Of a DNA stretch of 24,510 nt, positions 10,201 to 18,267 are shown piece by piece (positions within the stretch are counted from its first letter, which is position 1; every line of letters starts with the position of its first letter). The notes beneath the pieces are model-generated. The model saw only the letters and a list, made by a program, of their open reading frames with translations. It was not told the DNA's origin and did not search any database. The position numbers and the translations under genes are program-made. The DNA is from Roseivirga sp. UBA6061 (GTDB taxonomy: Bacteria; Bacteroidota; Bacteroidia; Cytophagales; Cyclobacteriaceae): assembly GCA_002427745.1 (NCBI GenBank), contig DIYF01000184.1, positions 5,659 to 30,168 of the forward strand, written 5' to 3'.

Positions 10201-10585
10201 TAATGACGAACTCTTTGTCGAAGGCTTTACAGGACGTCCGCTGGAGACTATGATCATGAACGAGCTCAGCGGATTACCTCATGAACAGCACGGGCTGCAA
10301 GACCGCATTGAAGAGGCTCTGGAACACCTCAGGAACCGGATTCACTCAGATGAATCTACTGCGAAATCCAGAAAAGATGATCTGTTCAAAACAGATAGCC
10401 TTAAAAAACTATCCCTGCTTTTGGAAAGATCGGATCGGCATAATGCATTACTGGATGCCATGATGTCGATGCGCAATGTCTACCCCACCGCCACCCTGTA
10501 CGATTGTCAGGACAGTAGTGCAGATAACCCCATTGCGCTCAACAGAACCAAGTTAGGAACTTTCAAACCACTAGAAGATGAGTAA
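7265..10585 (+). CDS. giant baseplate protein (Afp12-like, second wedge component)
   Basis: Protein of 1106 residues starting at GTG 7265, 11 bases after the fibre gene. The N-terminal motif NNWTDYNSHDPGITMLQALS at residues 36-55, followed by YGINDLAYRT, is the conserved opening of Afp12/gp7-type wedge proteins, where W-T-D-x-N-x-H-D-P-G-I-T is diagnostic. A long helical and strand region follows. The C-terminal third contains VLIIEHLLLRPR near bases 9880-9910 and SFIISVVLPSWPARFRNLDF near 10001-10060, with RLETPAHIFPKICW; these are also recurrent in this family. It should dimerise or trimerise with the Afp11-like protein to build each wedge. The stop overlaps the next ATG by 8 bases. Afp12 equivalence is by motif and order; no Shine-Dalgarno sequence is visible, as is normal for Bacteroidota. 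Confidence 0.88.
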   Translation: MSEILNISRKAPESRAKDFDKLTDDGIRYIQRVAGNNWTDYNSHDPGITMLQALSYGINDLAYRTSFKIEDLLAENNGKAGKQEHFFKPSEILSVNPVSIKDLRKIIIDVTGIKNAWVEPRVENDFYSDGPEIYHNTEEARLSYDAFKEEAPISLIGLYDVLLEFEYDPVFGDLNSNFVNLPLEINDPQSQLNGFKAMIAGQFPYWDDKLFPDTDPDMLSEEQQNEFKRSLLLDHLQDVDVTFYRGHDKFRISLEDIRHLPQNRGSIEVRDRISGNRLPDAEKELELAMQEVLGQLAEKYYNKVILVRQLVKSVNNRLQKHRNLCEDFINFKSLKVKELALCIKVDLKHEAIPDKVLSRIFYALELFLAPALEWTSISELLDRKVAMDEIFEGPLLNHGFLSDDQLQVTDRRKMIYISDLINVISDITGVEFLGEIEVGLKYGRQFEPYKGDDQWHVSLTDSDVDADYYVPRLNIDHSNIRFYKNGIPLSTNRDVVNDQLSRLRARGVKARQTDTYTDSLPAGIDRNVGEYTSIQSELPLTYGIGEYGLSSTESDLRKAQANQLKGYLLVFEQLLTNYLAQLRNINQLFSLDTDVRHTYFVQDLYEVPNLAHLLTDFLTEGDFSSNPRNDNSKDFKAKWNSFIENAENAYITHVGQLAEGHQVNDSGETESVFVDRRNRFLDHLLARFGEHIDDYANIMHSIDSDVSGYQLIEDKALLLKDYPKISANRGKGADYTSPHAQSSGLEMRIARLLGIGAPQENSDRATFHHITNDEGQFGYILKNKAGQVVLQGTEFYEEEKVLTEIQVLLTDHGLEAANYTRKAEDADSFYFEFSVKGKVIGRSPSLSGDTDRRLEQIMLCIDHLRMHEEQVLIIEHLLLRPRLIHRDKLLPVYKVEDDHGHSVCCPGNNDPYSFIISVVLPSWPARFRNLDFRRYVEERIRLETPAHIFPKICWVTKDTMTTLDQSLAAWKSAMAGIDFNDELFVEGFTGRPLETMIMNELSGLPHEQHGLQDRIEEALEHLRNRIHSDESTAKSRKDDLFKTDSLKKLSLLLERSDRHNALLDAMMSMRNVYPTATLYDCQDSSADNPIALNRTKLGTFKPLEDE

Positions 10586-12566
10586 GGTAATATTCAGCCC
10601 ATTCTATAAGTCGCACCCGGTATTTAAAGCCGATCAGGTACTCTCTGATGTGCACCTGAACGGTATGCTAGAATACCTTGAAAAGGAAAACACGCAAACC
10701 AGAAGTCAGCTGATTGGTAGCGGAATACTGGAAGGTTTTGCCTTTCAGTCAGAGCAAACAGCAGAGGCATCCACAATCACCATCACTAGCGGTAAGGGAG
10801 TCACCTCATCCGGCCAGTTGATCATTCAGGAGCATGAAAGCGGGAGTATAAGCTTTAGCAAGGCCATTAAATATGAGGCACAACACCTGCCCCTGGAGTT
10901 TCAAAACTTACCGCAAGGGAGTGTCATCTATGCCCTTATACCCGATTCTTCAGATACGCCTGAAGGCACGGAAGGGGTAGAATCTCTCGCCAGCCTGTTG
11001 GCTGAAGATGTGGATACAGGGCTGGCAGCCTTGCAGGAATCGGTAGACATACAGATCCAGTCCTGCTTTATCACCAGTTGTGATGAACGCGGTTCTCAAA
11101 GAAAGTTCACCATCAAGTATCTCCTGATCCAGGTCCCCGGATCTTTTACATCCGGTCCGTCTGAATATGAACCCACGCTGAAGAGGATCAAAAGAATTCA
11201 ATTTGAAGCTTCCAATAACCCGCTGTTGCTACAGGCCTACGAGAATGCCTGTAATGATGAGTACCTCGACTGGTTACTAAAAGAGATCAGAGATGTACAA
11301 ACCCACATAATTCCCGGCTTGAGAGAGTTCGTCTCGGTACAGGACATCCCGGTCAACACACTGAATATCAAATCGAAAAGGACTTTAGCAATAGAATCCA
11401 AACCAGGCCATATCCAGTATTTCTATGATTTCCTGACTGAAACAGGCATTACTGTAGTGGAAATTATACAGCGATATCAAAGGTTAAAGTCTCGACTGTA
11501 CCCGCTCACAGGCAACCATCCACACCACCTGATGCTCGGTCAGATCAACGGACAGGAACCGGCATTTAACAGAAACTACTTTCAACCGGTTTTGACAGAC
11601 CGGCATGAGCTGGAGCCGTTCAGGGAGCTGGCCTCACTCTGTAACCGACTTGGCTTTATGCTAAGCACTTACCATCTACCGGAAAAGAGCAAGGAAATTC
11701 AGATCAGAGCTACCAACTCACACAGGTTTCCATTTGAGACAAGAGCTATTCCTTTCTACTACAACCGGCAAAATGGCCCGGGGAACAACCAGCCCGGACT
11801 GTCACTCCCTGACTCACTCGATTATTTTCATGATGATAAGGATGCCCTGTTGGTTGAAGACCTCATAGGTCTCACCAAAAAAGAAGCCCTGGATGCCCTT
11901 AAGGAAATAATCAGCTCTCATCATCTGGCCATAGGACTTGTAGCCTTGCGCGTTAGCAAAACAGCCCATAGCAAACCATACCCCCTTCCTGAAAAACCTG
12001 AACCAGGCAGTGTCAGTGAATTCAATTTCAAAGAATTTGCGATTGAACATCCGGGCCTGTATCACGGAAGCAGCGTCCCCAAAGGAGGTACGCTGGCTGT
12101 CATATTCAGTGCCGAACCCGGAAATACGGATGGTCAGGTTGTTGGCACACTGGTACTCCCCTACATATGCTGTGGTCGAAAACAGGCAGCTCCTGACCCC
12201 AAACCCTTTGTACTCAAAGCCACCGGTGATCAGGCCAAAGTACTGACAGATAAAAGCCTGGATATTAAGGTACTGGACAACGATCAGTTTGATAAGGACA
12301 GCCCGATTGAAGTCGACTTTGTTTACGACCTCACCGCAACCAACGATCAGGAACAGGTCATTACCGGAAAGCAGATTGACATCAATTCATTGAAAAACGA
12401 CTTCTACGATCGGGACTCCCCCATTGAAGTGGACCTGATAGACGAACTGGATGCCAGAAATGTGGAGACCGGTACACTCACCAATAAGAGCATAGACATT
12501 GATGTACTCAAAAATGACAACATAGGCCCGGGCCCGATAGAGCTCGATTTTGATAAAGACAATTAA
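10578..12566 (+). CDS. eCIS accessory structural protein with three C-terminal Ig-like half-repeats
   Basis: A 662-residue protein overlapping the Afp12-like gene by 8 bases. The N-terminus (FSPFYKSHPVFKADQVLSDV, then LNGMLEYLEKENTQTRSQLI and GSGILEGFAF) matches a conserved opening that I associate with uncharacterised proteins in Bacteroidota eCIS clusters. Residues 15-130 look beta-rich, then a long mixed region with a helical stretch near 200-300. The last 117 residues hold three related units at about 551-588, 590-627 and 629-662. Each has the form V-x-T-x-K-S-x-D-I-x-V-L-x-N-D followed by S-P-I-E-V-D. This is the first half of a cadherin/Big-type bacterial Ig-like domain. The second half is missing here but appears at the start of the next gene. 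Likely surface or baseplate-peripheral; exact role unknown. Confidence 0.75.
   Translation: MSKVIFSPFYKSHPVFKADQVLSDVHLNGMLEYLEKENTQTRSQLIGSGILEGFAFQSEQTAEASTITITSGKGVTSSGQLIIQEHESGSISFSKAIKYEAQHLPLEFQNLPQGSVIYALIPDSSDTPEGTEGVESLASLLAEDVDTGLAALQESVDIQIQSCFITSCDERGSQRKFTIKYLLIQVPGSFTSGPSEYEPTLKRIKRIQFEASNNPLLLQAYENACNDEYLDWLLKEIRDVQTHIIPGLREFVSVQDIPVNTLNIKSKRTLAIESKPGHIQYFYDFLTETGITVVEIIQRYQRLKSRLYPLTGNHPHHLMLGQINGQEPAFNRNYFQPVLTDRHELEPFRELASLCNRLGFMLSTYHLPEKSKEIQIRATNSHRFPFETRAIPFYYNRQNGPGNNQPGLSLPDSLDYFHDDKDALLVEDLIGLTKKEALDALKEIISSHHLAIGLVALRVSKTAHSKPYPLPEKPEPGSVSEFNFKEFAIEHPGLYHGSSVPKGGTLAVIFSAEPGNTDGQVVGTLVLPYICCGRKQAAPDPKPFVLKATGDQAKVLTDKSLDIKVLDNDQFDKDSPIEVDFVYDLTATNDQEQVITGKQIDINSLKNDFYDRDSPIEVDLIDELDARNVETGTLTNKSIDIDVLKNDNIGPGPIELDFDKDN
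12228..12563 (+). repeat. three tandem degenerate half-Ig repeats within the 10578-12566 gene
   Basis: Three units of about 34-39 codons. Their cores read VLTDKSLDIKVLDNDQFDKD, VITGKQIDINSLKNDFYDRD and TLTNKSIDIDVLKNDNIGPG, each followed by P-I-E-V/L-D. The units are similar in protein but diverged in DNA, so the duplication is not recent. The third unit is cut short by the stop codon. Confidence 0.75.
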
Positions 12567-12578
12567 AAATAAGAACTC

Positions 12579-14471
12579 ATGGAAGAAGTAATAAAAACCA
12601 TAGAAACCAAAAAGGGAGGTAAGGTTTCCCTGATCAAGCCCGATAACGGTCGTCCTTTTTTCAGGTACCTGGCAGGAGCCGTAGCCACTACTGACTCATT
12701 TCGCTACGTTATCCGCCAGCATGGTCAGGAAGACACTGCTACAGTAAACATCCAGGTGAAACTACCACAAGCGAACGAAAACGATGACCAGAAGAACTTA
12801 AACAATGCCCTGAAAGGATTCCTTAATTGCGTGGATGCCTTTATGGATGGTACCAAAAGTACCATGGCTCTGACCAATCTTCTCGGCATTGATGAGGGAG
12901 ATGTACTGAATGATGACTGGCTGGAGAAGGTATTTTCCAGTTTCCGCTTTATCGATTATGCTAAAGAAACCGAAGCCCTGGAGTTTGAACAACACTATGG
13001 TCAATATCACTATGTGGCCGAAGAGGGTTACTGGAAGTTCGAGCCTGGAGGCAACTCAGCCGTATTGCACTTCCCCTCATCAGCCAAATCTGCCGGAAAT
13101 GACGCAGAGTGGGTAATTGATTATATCAAAACCACCCCTATGAAGACTGAGAAAGGTTTTTATCACCTGCCCGTTGCGGCCAGTATGAGGTTAGGCATTA
13201 AAGGAGAGCAGCTTCTGGGCTTTAAGCTAAATGAGGTAAATTACCTGGAAGGTACGGCCATCCCTCTCTTTGGTAATCTGGAAGCCGTAGCCTGGCCTTA
13301 TGTTTTAAGAGTAAACCTGGAAAGCCGGGATCAGAAAGAGTTTACTATCCGCGGATCGATTAAGGATGAAAAAGGCGGCTGTCACCTGGATATCGATACC
13401 GTATGGCATGTTAACCAGGACCTCAGAGATAAACTTCAGGATGAGCATCTTCACATGGTTCATGGCCATGTCAACATCAATGAAATTGCCTTCACCAACC
13501 TGCATACCCTTTGGGAAGCCGCTAAAAGCAATATCGACAATCAGGAAGAACTGGATAAAATCGTCAGAATTGAATGCATGCTAAAAGGTAAAAAGATTGG
13601 TGATGTCAGATACATCATTAAAGAAGAAGCAGTTGAGCTGACCTACCTGGATGGAACACGTCAGAATATCAGTGATATCGTCATTGAACACTTCAAGCAG
13701 TATTTCAACGAACCCAAACCTACGGGAGAAGTGAGAAACAATGCCTTCAACATGAGTGCTCATACGAGCTTCAGAGTAGCTACTACACCGGTTATAACCA
13801 TTGCAGACACAAGAAAGAACACCACCAATAGTCTGGCCCAGGCCATTCGCAGAAGGACGATCAGGAAAGGCGACCTCTCAAAAATAGGCCGGGAAATTGC
13901 AAGACTGTTCAGGGTTGAAGAAGAGATTCCGTACTACCCTTATCCGGGCGACAGCTTTGTACACACACCCTACATACCGGGCAGTCTTGCAACAACCCCG
14001 GATGTACGTCCCGAAAGCCCGGAACCCAAGCCGGGACTGATAAACCCGGGGATTATCAAGCCTAAAACGCCTCTGGTAACCCCAGATGATAAGCCAGAGT
14101 TATCGGTAAAGCCGGCAGGCCTTAAAACTCCTGTGGTCAAACCTGCCAAGCCCGCAGCAACAGCAACTATAAAGCCTTCCGTTACTCCGGAAAAGGCTGC
14201 GACAATAAAGCCTAAAACCAGTACGATAAAACCGAAGGGTACCAGTACGGTGAAGCCTGCCTCTGCAACCATAAAACCGGCATCAACCACAGTGAAACCA
14301 AAAACGAGCACTGCGAAAACCAAACCCAAGGCGACCACGGTCAAAAAGGCATCGGCAACTACCGCCAAGCCAAAAACCATAAAAGCGCCCACCACTATAA
14401 AACCAGTCACTGGCGCAGAAAAACTAACCACCAAACCCACAACGATCAAGAAAACCACCAAACCAAAGTAG
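12579..14471 (+). CDS. eCIS accessory protein with N-terminal Ig-like half and basic Lys/Thr/Pro-rich tail
   Basis: A 630-residue protein in the same reading frame as the previous gene, separated only by TAA, one codon, a second in-frame TAA and two codons. Residues 8-62 (GGKVSLIKPDNGRPFFRYLA, then TTDSFRYVIRQHGQEDTATV) match the second half of a bacterial cadherin/Big-type Ig domain, where G-x-V, Y-x-P-like, D-S-F-x-Y and T-A-T-V mark the strands. Residues 70-400 form a mixed alpha/beta region I do not recognise, with no signal peptide. Residues from about 484 to the end are low complexity, dominated by K, T, P and A in units such as TIKP, TVKP and TTIKP, strongly basic and surely disordered. 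It may bind an acidic partner or surface. Function unknown; placement argues for a structural or baseplate-associated role. Confidence 0.72.
   Translation: MEEVIKTIETKKGGKVSLIKPDNGRPFFRYLAGAVATTDSFRYVIRQHGQEDTATVNIQVKLPQANENDDQKNLNNALKGFLNCVDAFMDGTKSTMALTNLLGIDEGDVLNDDWLEKVFSSFRFIDYAKETEALEFEQHYGQYHYVAEEGYWKFEPGGNSAVLHFPSSAKSAGNDAEWVIDYIKTTPMKTEKGFYHLPVAASMRLGIKGEQLLGFKLNEVNYLEGTAIPLFGNLEAVAWPYVLRVNLESRDQKEFTIRGSIKDEKGGCHLDIDTVWHVNQDLRDKLQDEHLHMVHGHVNINEIAFTNLHTLWEAAKSNIDNQEELDKIVRIECMLKGKKIGDVRYIIKEEAVELTYLDGTRQNISDIVIEHFKQYFNEPKPTGEVRNNAFNMSAHTSFRVATTPVITIADTRKNTTNSLAQAIRRRTIRKGDLSKIGREIARLFRVEEEIPYYPYPGDSFVHTPYIPGSLATTPDVRPESPEPKPGLINPGIIKPKTPLVTPDDKPELSVKPAGLKTPVVKPAKPAATATIKPSVTPEKAATIKPKTSTIKPKGTSTVKPASATIKPASTTVKPKTSTAKTKPKATTVKKASATTAKPKTIKAPTTIKPVTGAEKLTTKPTTIKKTTKPK
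14028..14468 (+). repeat. Lys/Thr/Pro low-complexity coding repeat
   Basis: Codes for the tail of the 12579-14471 gene. Short imperfect units of four to six residues (TIKP, TVKP, TAKPK, TTIKK) recur many times with no fixed spacing. The composition is almost only K, T, P, A, V, I and S, giving a high positive charge. Such tracts can change length by slippage or recombination. Confidence 0.8.
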
Positions 14472-14510
14472 CCTGTGAGACTACTGAGTTAGTCGCATAG
14501 ATGATAAGAG

Positions 14511-14545
14511 AACTCTACCCCGGAAGATGATTCCAGGGTAGAGTT
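14511..14545 (+). terminator. strong hairpin in the intergenic gap, possible terminator or attenuator
   Basis: Perfect 10-base inverted repeat, AACTCTACCC (14511-14520) and GGGTAGAGTT (14536-14545). Inside it a second GGAA/TTCC pairing (14522-14525 with 14531-14534) closes a five-base loop after one C/A mismatch. It is followed by only TC and then mixed sequence, so the U-tract of an intrinsic terminator is weak (three T at 14544-14546). It lies in the only gap of note (14472-14571) between accessory genes and the tape measure gene. It could be a partial terminator, an mRNA-stabilising processing hairpin, or a protein site. A smaller hairpin, GACTA/TAGTC (14479-14483 with 14490-14494), precedes it. 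I see no clear Bacteroidota -7 element (TAnnTTTG) in the gap. Confidence 0.55.
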
Positions 14546-14571
14546 TCAGAACAAAGTATACGATCATCATC

Positions 14572-16917
14572 ATGAACCACATCATCCAAAAACAAACACT
14601 AGCCATTGATCTGCCGGTTGATCACGATGCCTGGGATGTTCAGAGCAGTTTCAAGGAGCTCTTTTACGGGGACGTACTTCCCAGGCTGGAGCGGGTTTGT
14701 GATGAACTGGGACTGGATCATCGTACAAGTCTCCGGATTGACAGACTCACCATAGACGCAGGCTCTATGAAGTCACAGGAGCTCCCCCATTTATGGGCCG
14801 AAGAGGTAGAAAGCGCCTTTAGAAAAGAATTACTTCAATACAAAAAAGAGCATGCGACCATGAAAGACTCAGGCCGTCTTTCAGGTGTAGAGCAGTCGGA
14901 ATTTGGGGCCTTTCTGTACTTTCTGGAAAACGGGGTACTACCCTGGTGGATCTCTGATGAGTTCAATACACATCCGCGGGAGATGCTGAAGAACCTTTTG
15001 GCCGGGCAGACCTCAAAGCTGGCAACAGGTATCACCAGGTTGAGAAACAAAAAGCAGGTGTTAAAACGGCTCTTGTTGCAATTCGAACCCGAACAAGTGC
15101 ATGAACTGCTGGAGCATTTTGATCGGCCCCTGATAAACCTGTCTCACAGGAAGTTTAAGGAACTATGCCTCTCAGGTTCAGAATCAACAGATGAGCATCT
15201 GAAAAGAGCTTTTCTGGCAACAGAGATTGTGATGTTTATAGATCCGAAAGTGATCGGCAATAATCTTGAAAAGTACTTTAAAGTGCTGTTCGATCAAATC
15301 CGGGAACATGATCCATCCTCCAATCAGGTCCTACTATCAAGAATCCATAACACTCTGAATTCCAATCAAAAAGCATTGGAAAGGTCAAAATCAATTGAAG
15401 ACAACAAACTGGTTTCGGCAGCATTGAATGAGTTGCGGTCGCTATTGGCCTGGCATTCAGAGCCTGCTCAGAATTACAGCCCAAAAGCAGCTAATCAACA
15501 GGATAACAAAACGGTTCATACTACTCAACTAAAAGCTGACCACCATTCTGCCCAATCGGAAATATCAAAAAAACAGGAAGGCAGTTTAAGTAGCAAAGCT
15601 ACTCCCTCCCGCATACCTGATAGTCTCGAGAATAAAAACCTGTCTGAACCGCATAACGGACATGAAGAAGAGAGCCCGAACGAAACCTCGACACGGGAGG
15701 CTGCTGGTTTAGAGAAGAATGAGACAAACAGTCCTGAACCAAAAGAGGTCAATGTTCCGGGATCAGCAGAACCGGAATCTCAACTTTCAGCACTTGACAA
15801 GCGGGCATGGGAACACATAGAACGTATCAAAAAGCGACAGCTTGAAGAGCTGAAAACTACTGATAAAGCAAATAACAAATCACAGGATGTTGAGAAAGAC
15901 AAACTGAGAAGTGATAAAGAGCACTCGGCAGGCATAAAGAAAGATCCCCTGCAAGATGATCGAAATTCCGGGGAAAACATATCAGACTCCTCTCCTGCCC
16001 ATACCGGGCAACAAACCCACGCGCATCTGGGTACTGAGGATATTCCGGATAAACATGTCGATTCTCAAAGTGATGAAACCCAAAGTACCGAAGAAGCCAA
16101 CCTACCTTCAGGTCAACCTGGATTGGCAGATAATGACCAGGCCTCTGTGTCAAATCTGCATAAGAAGGACAGCGGATCATCAAAAGCATCCAGGACCTTC
16201 AATGATCCGTCAGATTTTGAAACACTGCCTGATGAGCATGAGGTCCCCGCTCCACATGGCTTAGCTGATTCCCCGGATCAAGCCCTTACTTCAGGAGATA
16301 ATGTACATACTACAGGCAACGAGGAATCGACACAAACTCCTCAACTACAAGACCCGGAAATCACTCGTAAACCTGATAAAAGCACATTGGCATACTGGCA
16401 GGAAGAGCTGGAGACCATTGATGAATGCTACATTCAAAATGCAGGGCTGATCCTTTTCTGGCCATACCTGGGACACTTCTTCAAGGATCTCGGGCTAACC
16501 ACAGACGGCTCATTCAAAACTGCCACAGAACAACACCGGGCCGCCCTTACCCTTCAATATCTGATGGATGAGACGCCTGAGTTTCAGGAGTATAAACTTC
16601 CACTGAACAAACTGCTCTGCGGACTAAAAATCAGCGAGCCGATAGGAAAAACCCTTGCGCTTTCTCAGGAGGAGTTAAACCAGTGCAATAATCTGCTTAA
16701 AGCCACAATTCAGAACTGGTCAGCCTTGCGGGGCACCAGTGTAACAGGCTTTCAAAGCTCATTTGTCAGGCGTAGTGGCGTGCTTAAACGTCATGACAAA
16801 CACTGGCAACTACAGGTAGAAAAAAAGCCTTTTGATATGCTTATGGAGCAATTACCCTGGCCTATTGGCATTGTAAGGCTCACATGGATGAAGAAACCCA
16901 TATATGTAGAATGGTAA
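14572..16917 (+). CDS. contractile injection system tape measure protein (Afp14-like)
   Basis: A 781-residue protein that should set the length of the inner tube during assembly. The N-terminus (MNHIIQKQTLAIDLPVDHDA, then VLPRLERVCDELG and RIDRLTIDAGSM) is the conserved opening of the CIS tape measure family. FLENGVLPWW at residues 117-126 is another family motif. The C-terminal block at residues 604-781 is highly characteristic: NAGLILFWPYLGHFFKDLGL from 623, then HRAALTLQYL, LPLNKLLCGL, a late W-x-x-L-x-x-T-S segment, and the ending PWPIGIVRLTWMKKPIYVEW. Between about 295 and 600 the sequence is hydrophilic and disordered, rich in S, E, K, D, N and Q, with short charged helices; this is the part expected to vary with particle length. 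It starts after the hairpin gap, and its end overlaps the AAA+ gene. Confidence 0.92.
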   Translation: MNHIIQKQTLAIDLPVDHDAWDVQSSFKELFYGDVLPRLERVCDELGLDHRTSLRIDRLTIDAGSMKSQELPHLWAEEVESAFRKELLQYKKEHATMKDSGRLSGVEQSEFGAFLYFLENGVLPWWISDEFNTHPREMLKNLLAGQTSKLATGITRLRNKKQVLKRLLLQFEPEQVHELLEHFDRPLINLSHRKFKELCLSGSESTDEHLKRAFLATEIVMFIDPKVIGNNLEKYFKVLFDQIREHDPSSNQVLLSRIHNTLNSNQKALERSKSIEDNKLVSAALNELRSLLAWHSEPAQNYSPKAANQQDNKTVHTTQLKADHHSAQSEISKKQEGSLSSKATPSRIPDSLENKNLSEPHNGHEEESPNETSTREAAGLEKNETNSPEPKEVNVPGSAEPESQLSALDKRAWEHIERIKKRQLEELKTTDKANNKSQDVEKDKLRSDKEHSAGIKKDPLQDDRNSGENISDSSPAHTGQQTHAHLGTEDIPDKHVDSQSDETQSTEEANLPSGQPGLADNDQASVSNLHKKDSGSSKASRTFNDPSDFETLPDEHEVPAPHGLADSPDQALTSGDNVHTTGNEESTQTPQLQDPEITRKPDKSTLAYWQEELETIDECYIQNAGLILFWPYLGHFFKDLGLTTDGSFKTATEQHRAALTLQYLMDETPEFQEYKLPLNKLLCGLKISEPIGKTLALSQEELNQCNNLLKATIQNWSALRGTSVTGFQSSFVRRSGVLKRHDKHWQLQVEKKPFDMLMEQLPWPIGIVRLTWMKKPIYVEW

Positions 16918-18263
16918 CAGACGAACTCACCGGCAATGCCATCAGTCTTGAAAAAGACCTGAAGTGGTTTTATGAGGTGGTGAATGCCAGATTGAGCATT
17001 CACTTTAAACTCAATGGCCAAAACCCTGATATCTTTACGGTAACCCCACCAGAGATTGACCCGAATGGCTCGCGGTACGAAAACTTCATTCAGCACTATC
17101 AACTCTCCTTCGCTGAGCGTTTCGTACTCCTGTTGTCACTGGTACCTCATGTAAAACCTGAATTACTGGACGTGTTCTTTCAGAAGAATCTGAACCTGGA
17201 GCGCGGACATACAGAGTTCGGGGGAATTCAGGGAGCACACCATGGTGGTTTTATCCCTACAGGAGAAACAGCCATGTTTGTTCTGGCAGGCGATAACCTG
17301 CAGGCTCGTTTTTCACTCCAACACCTCTTTGACGGTAAACATTTTTTCAGCAGTCATAACATCCTGAAACTTGAAAGTGTCAACCCGGAAGAGCCCTTTC
17401 TCAGTGGCGTGCTCAACATCTCACGGGAGTTTCTGGACTTCTTTACCATTGGTGAAATAAGGAAACCCAACTTCAGCGCGGATTTTCCTGCCAGACTCAT
17501 TGACACAGATCTGGACTGGGAAGACCTGGTGCTGGAAAACAATGTTATCAGACAAATATCTGAGATACAGTCCTGGATGGAGCATGGCAACAAGCTCATG
17601 GACGACTGGGGGCTTCGTAAAAAACTGCGCCCCGGCTACAGGGCCTTGTTCTATGGTCCACCCGGTACCGGTAAGACCATGACCGCCTGTTTACTGGGTA
17701 AGGCCACGGGCAGAGATGTCTATAAGATCGATCTGTCCATGATTGTGTCCAAGTACATCGGGGAAACCGAAAAGAACCTCGGCAAGGTATTCGATCAGGC
17801 TGAACATAAACAGTGGATTTTGTTCTTTGATGAGGCTGATGCCCTCTTTGGTAAGCGTACCGGTGTGGAAGATGCTCACGACCGCCATGCCAACCAGGAA
17901 GTCTCTTACTTACTGCAGCGAATCGAGAATTTTGATGGGATCATCATTCTGGCATCGAACCTGAAAAACAACATGGATGATGCCTTTAGCCGGAGGTTTG
18001 AGTCCATTATCAACTTTCAGTTACCCAAACCGGAAGAAAGGCATAAGATCTGGAAAAACGGTATATCGCCCCGAAGCCGTCTGGAATCACAAATAGATTT
18101 GCGTCAGGTGGCTCAGAAGTATGAGCTCTCCGGAGGCTGCATTATGAATGTAATCAGGTATGTCTCGCTACAGGCGCTGAGCCGCAACAGCAATGAGCTC
18201 CTGCTGGATGACATTGAAACAGGAATCAAGAAAGAGTTTCTGAAGGAGGGTAAAACCATTTAG
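16884..18263 (+). CDS. AAA+ ATPase of the injection system (Afp15-like)
   Basis: A 459-residue ATPase of the kind encoded in nearly all eCIS clusters, believed to act in assembly. The N-terminal 220 residues are the family-specific region (FAERFVLLLSLVPHVKPELL, then RGHTEFGG and GGFIPTGETAMFVL). The AAA+ core has Walker A GPPGTGKT at residues 258-265, Walker B ILFFDEAD at 312-319, a sensor-1-like ILASNLKNN, and the arginine-finger region DAFSRRFE. All key residues are intact, so it should hydrolyse ATP. The listed ATG 16884 overlaps the tape measure gene by 34 bases. An internal ATG at 16911 (residue 10, MVTDELTG) would overlap by only 7 bases and is an equally or more plausible start. Residues 1-9 are unlike the rest of the family as I know it. 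Confidence 0.93.
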   Translation: MDEETHICRMVTDELTGNAISLEKDLKWFYEVVNARLSIHFKLNGQNPDIFTVTPPEIDPNGSRYENFIQHYQLSFAERFVLLLSLVPHVKPELLDVFFQKNLNLERGHTEFGGIQGAHHGGFIPTGETAMFVLAGDNLQARFSLQHLFDGKHFFSSHNILKLESVNPEEPFLSGVLNISREFLDFFTIGEIRKPNFSADFPARLIDTDLDWEDLVLENNVIRQISEIQSWMEHGNKLMDDWGLRKKLRPGYRALFYGPPGTGKTMTACLLGKATGRDVYKIDLSMIVSKYIGETEKNLGKVFDQAEHKQWILFFDEADALFGKRTGVEDAHDRHANQEVSYLLQRIENFDGIIILASNLKNNMDDAFSRRFESIINFQLPKPEERHKIWKNGISPRSRLESQIDLRQVAQKYELSGGCIMNVIRYVSLQALSRNSNELLLDDIETGIKKEFLKEGKTI

Positions 18264-18267
18264 CGCT

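Noticed and set aside
12564..12578. Sequencing error or programmed readthrough joining the 10578 and 12579 genes
   Set aside because: Two in-frame TAA codons separate them, making a single-base error or simple readthrough unlikely; kept as two genes, with the split domain reported as a finding.
13970..14461. 163-residue hydrophobic minus-strand frame (Val/Gly/Ala/Phe-rich)
   Set aside because: It is the complement of the Lys/Thr/Pro repeat; apparent membrane-like composition is a by-product of reading ACC/AAA/CCG-type codons backwards.
18244..18251. AAGGAGGG as a Shine-Dalgarno site for the DUF4157 gene
   Set aside because: It is inside the ATPase coding sequence and 16 bases before the ATG; other genes here lack such sites, as is usual in Bacteroidota.
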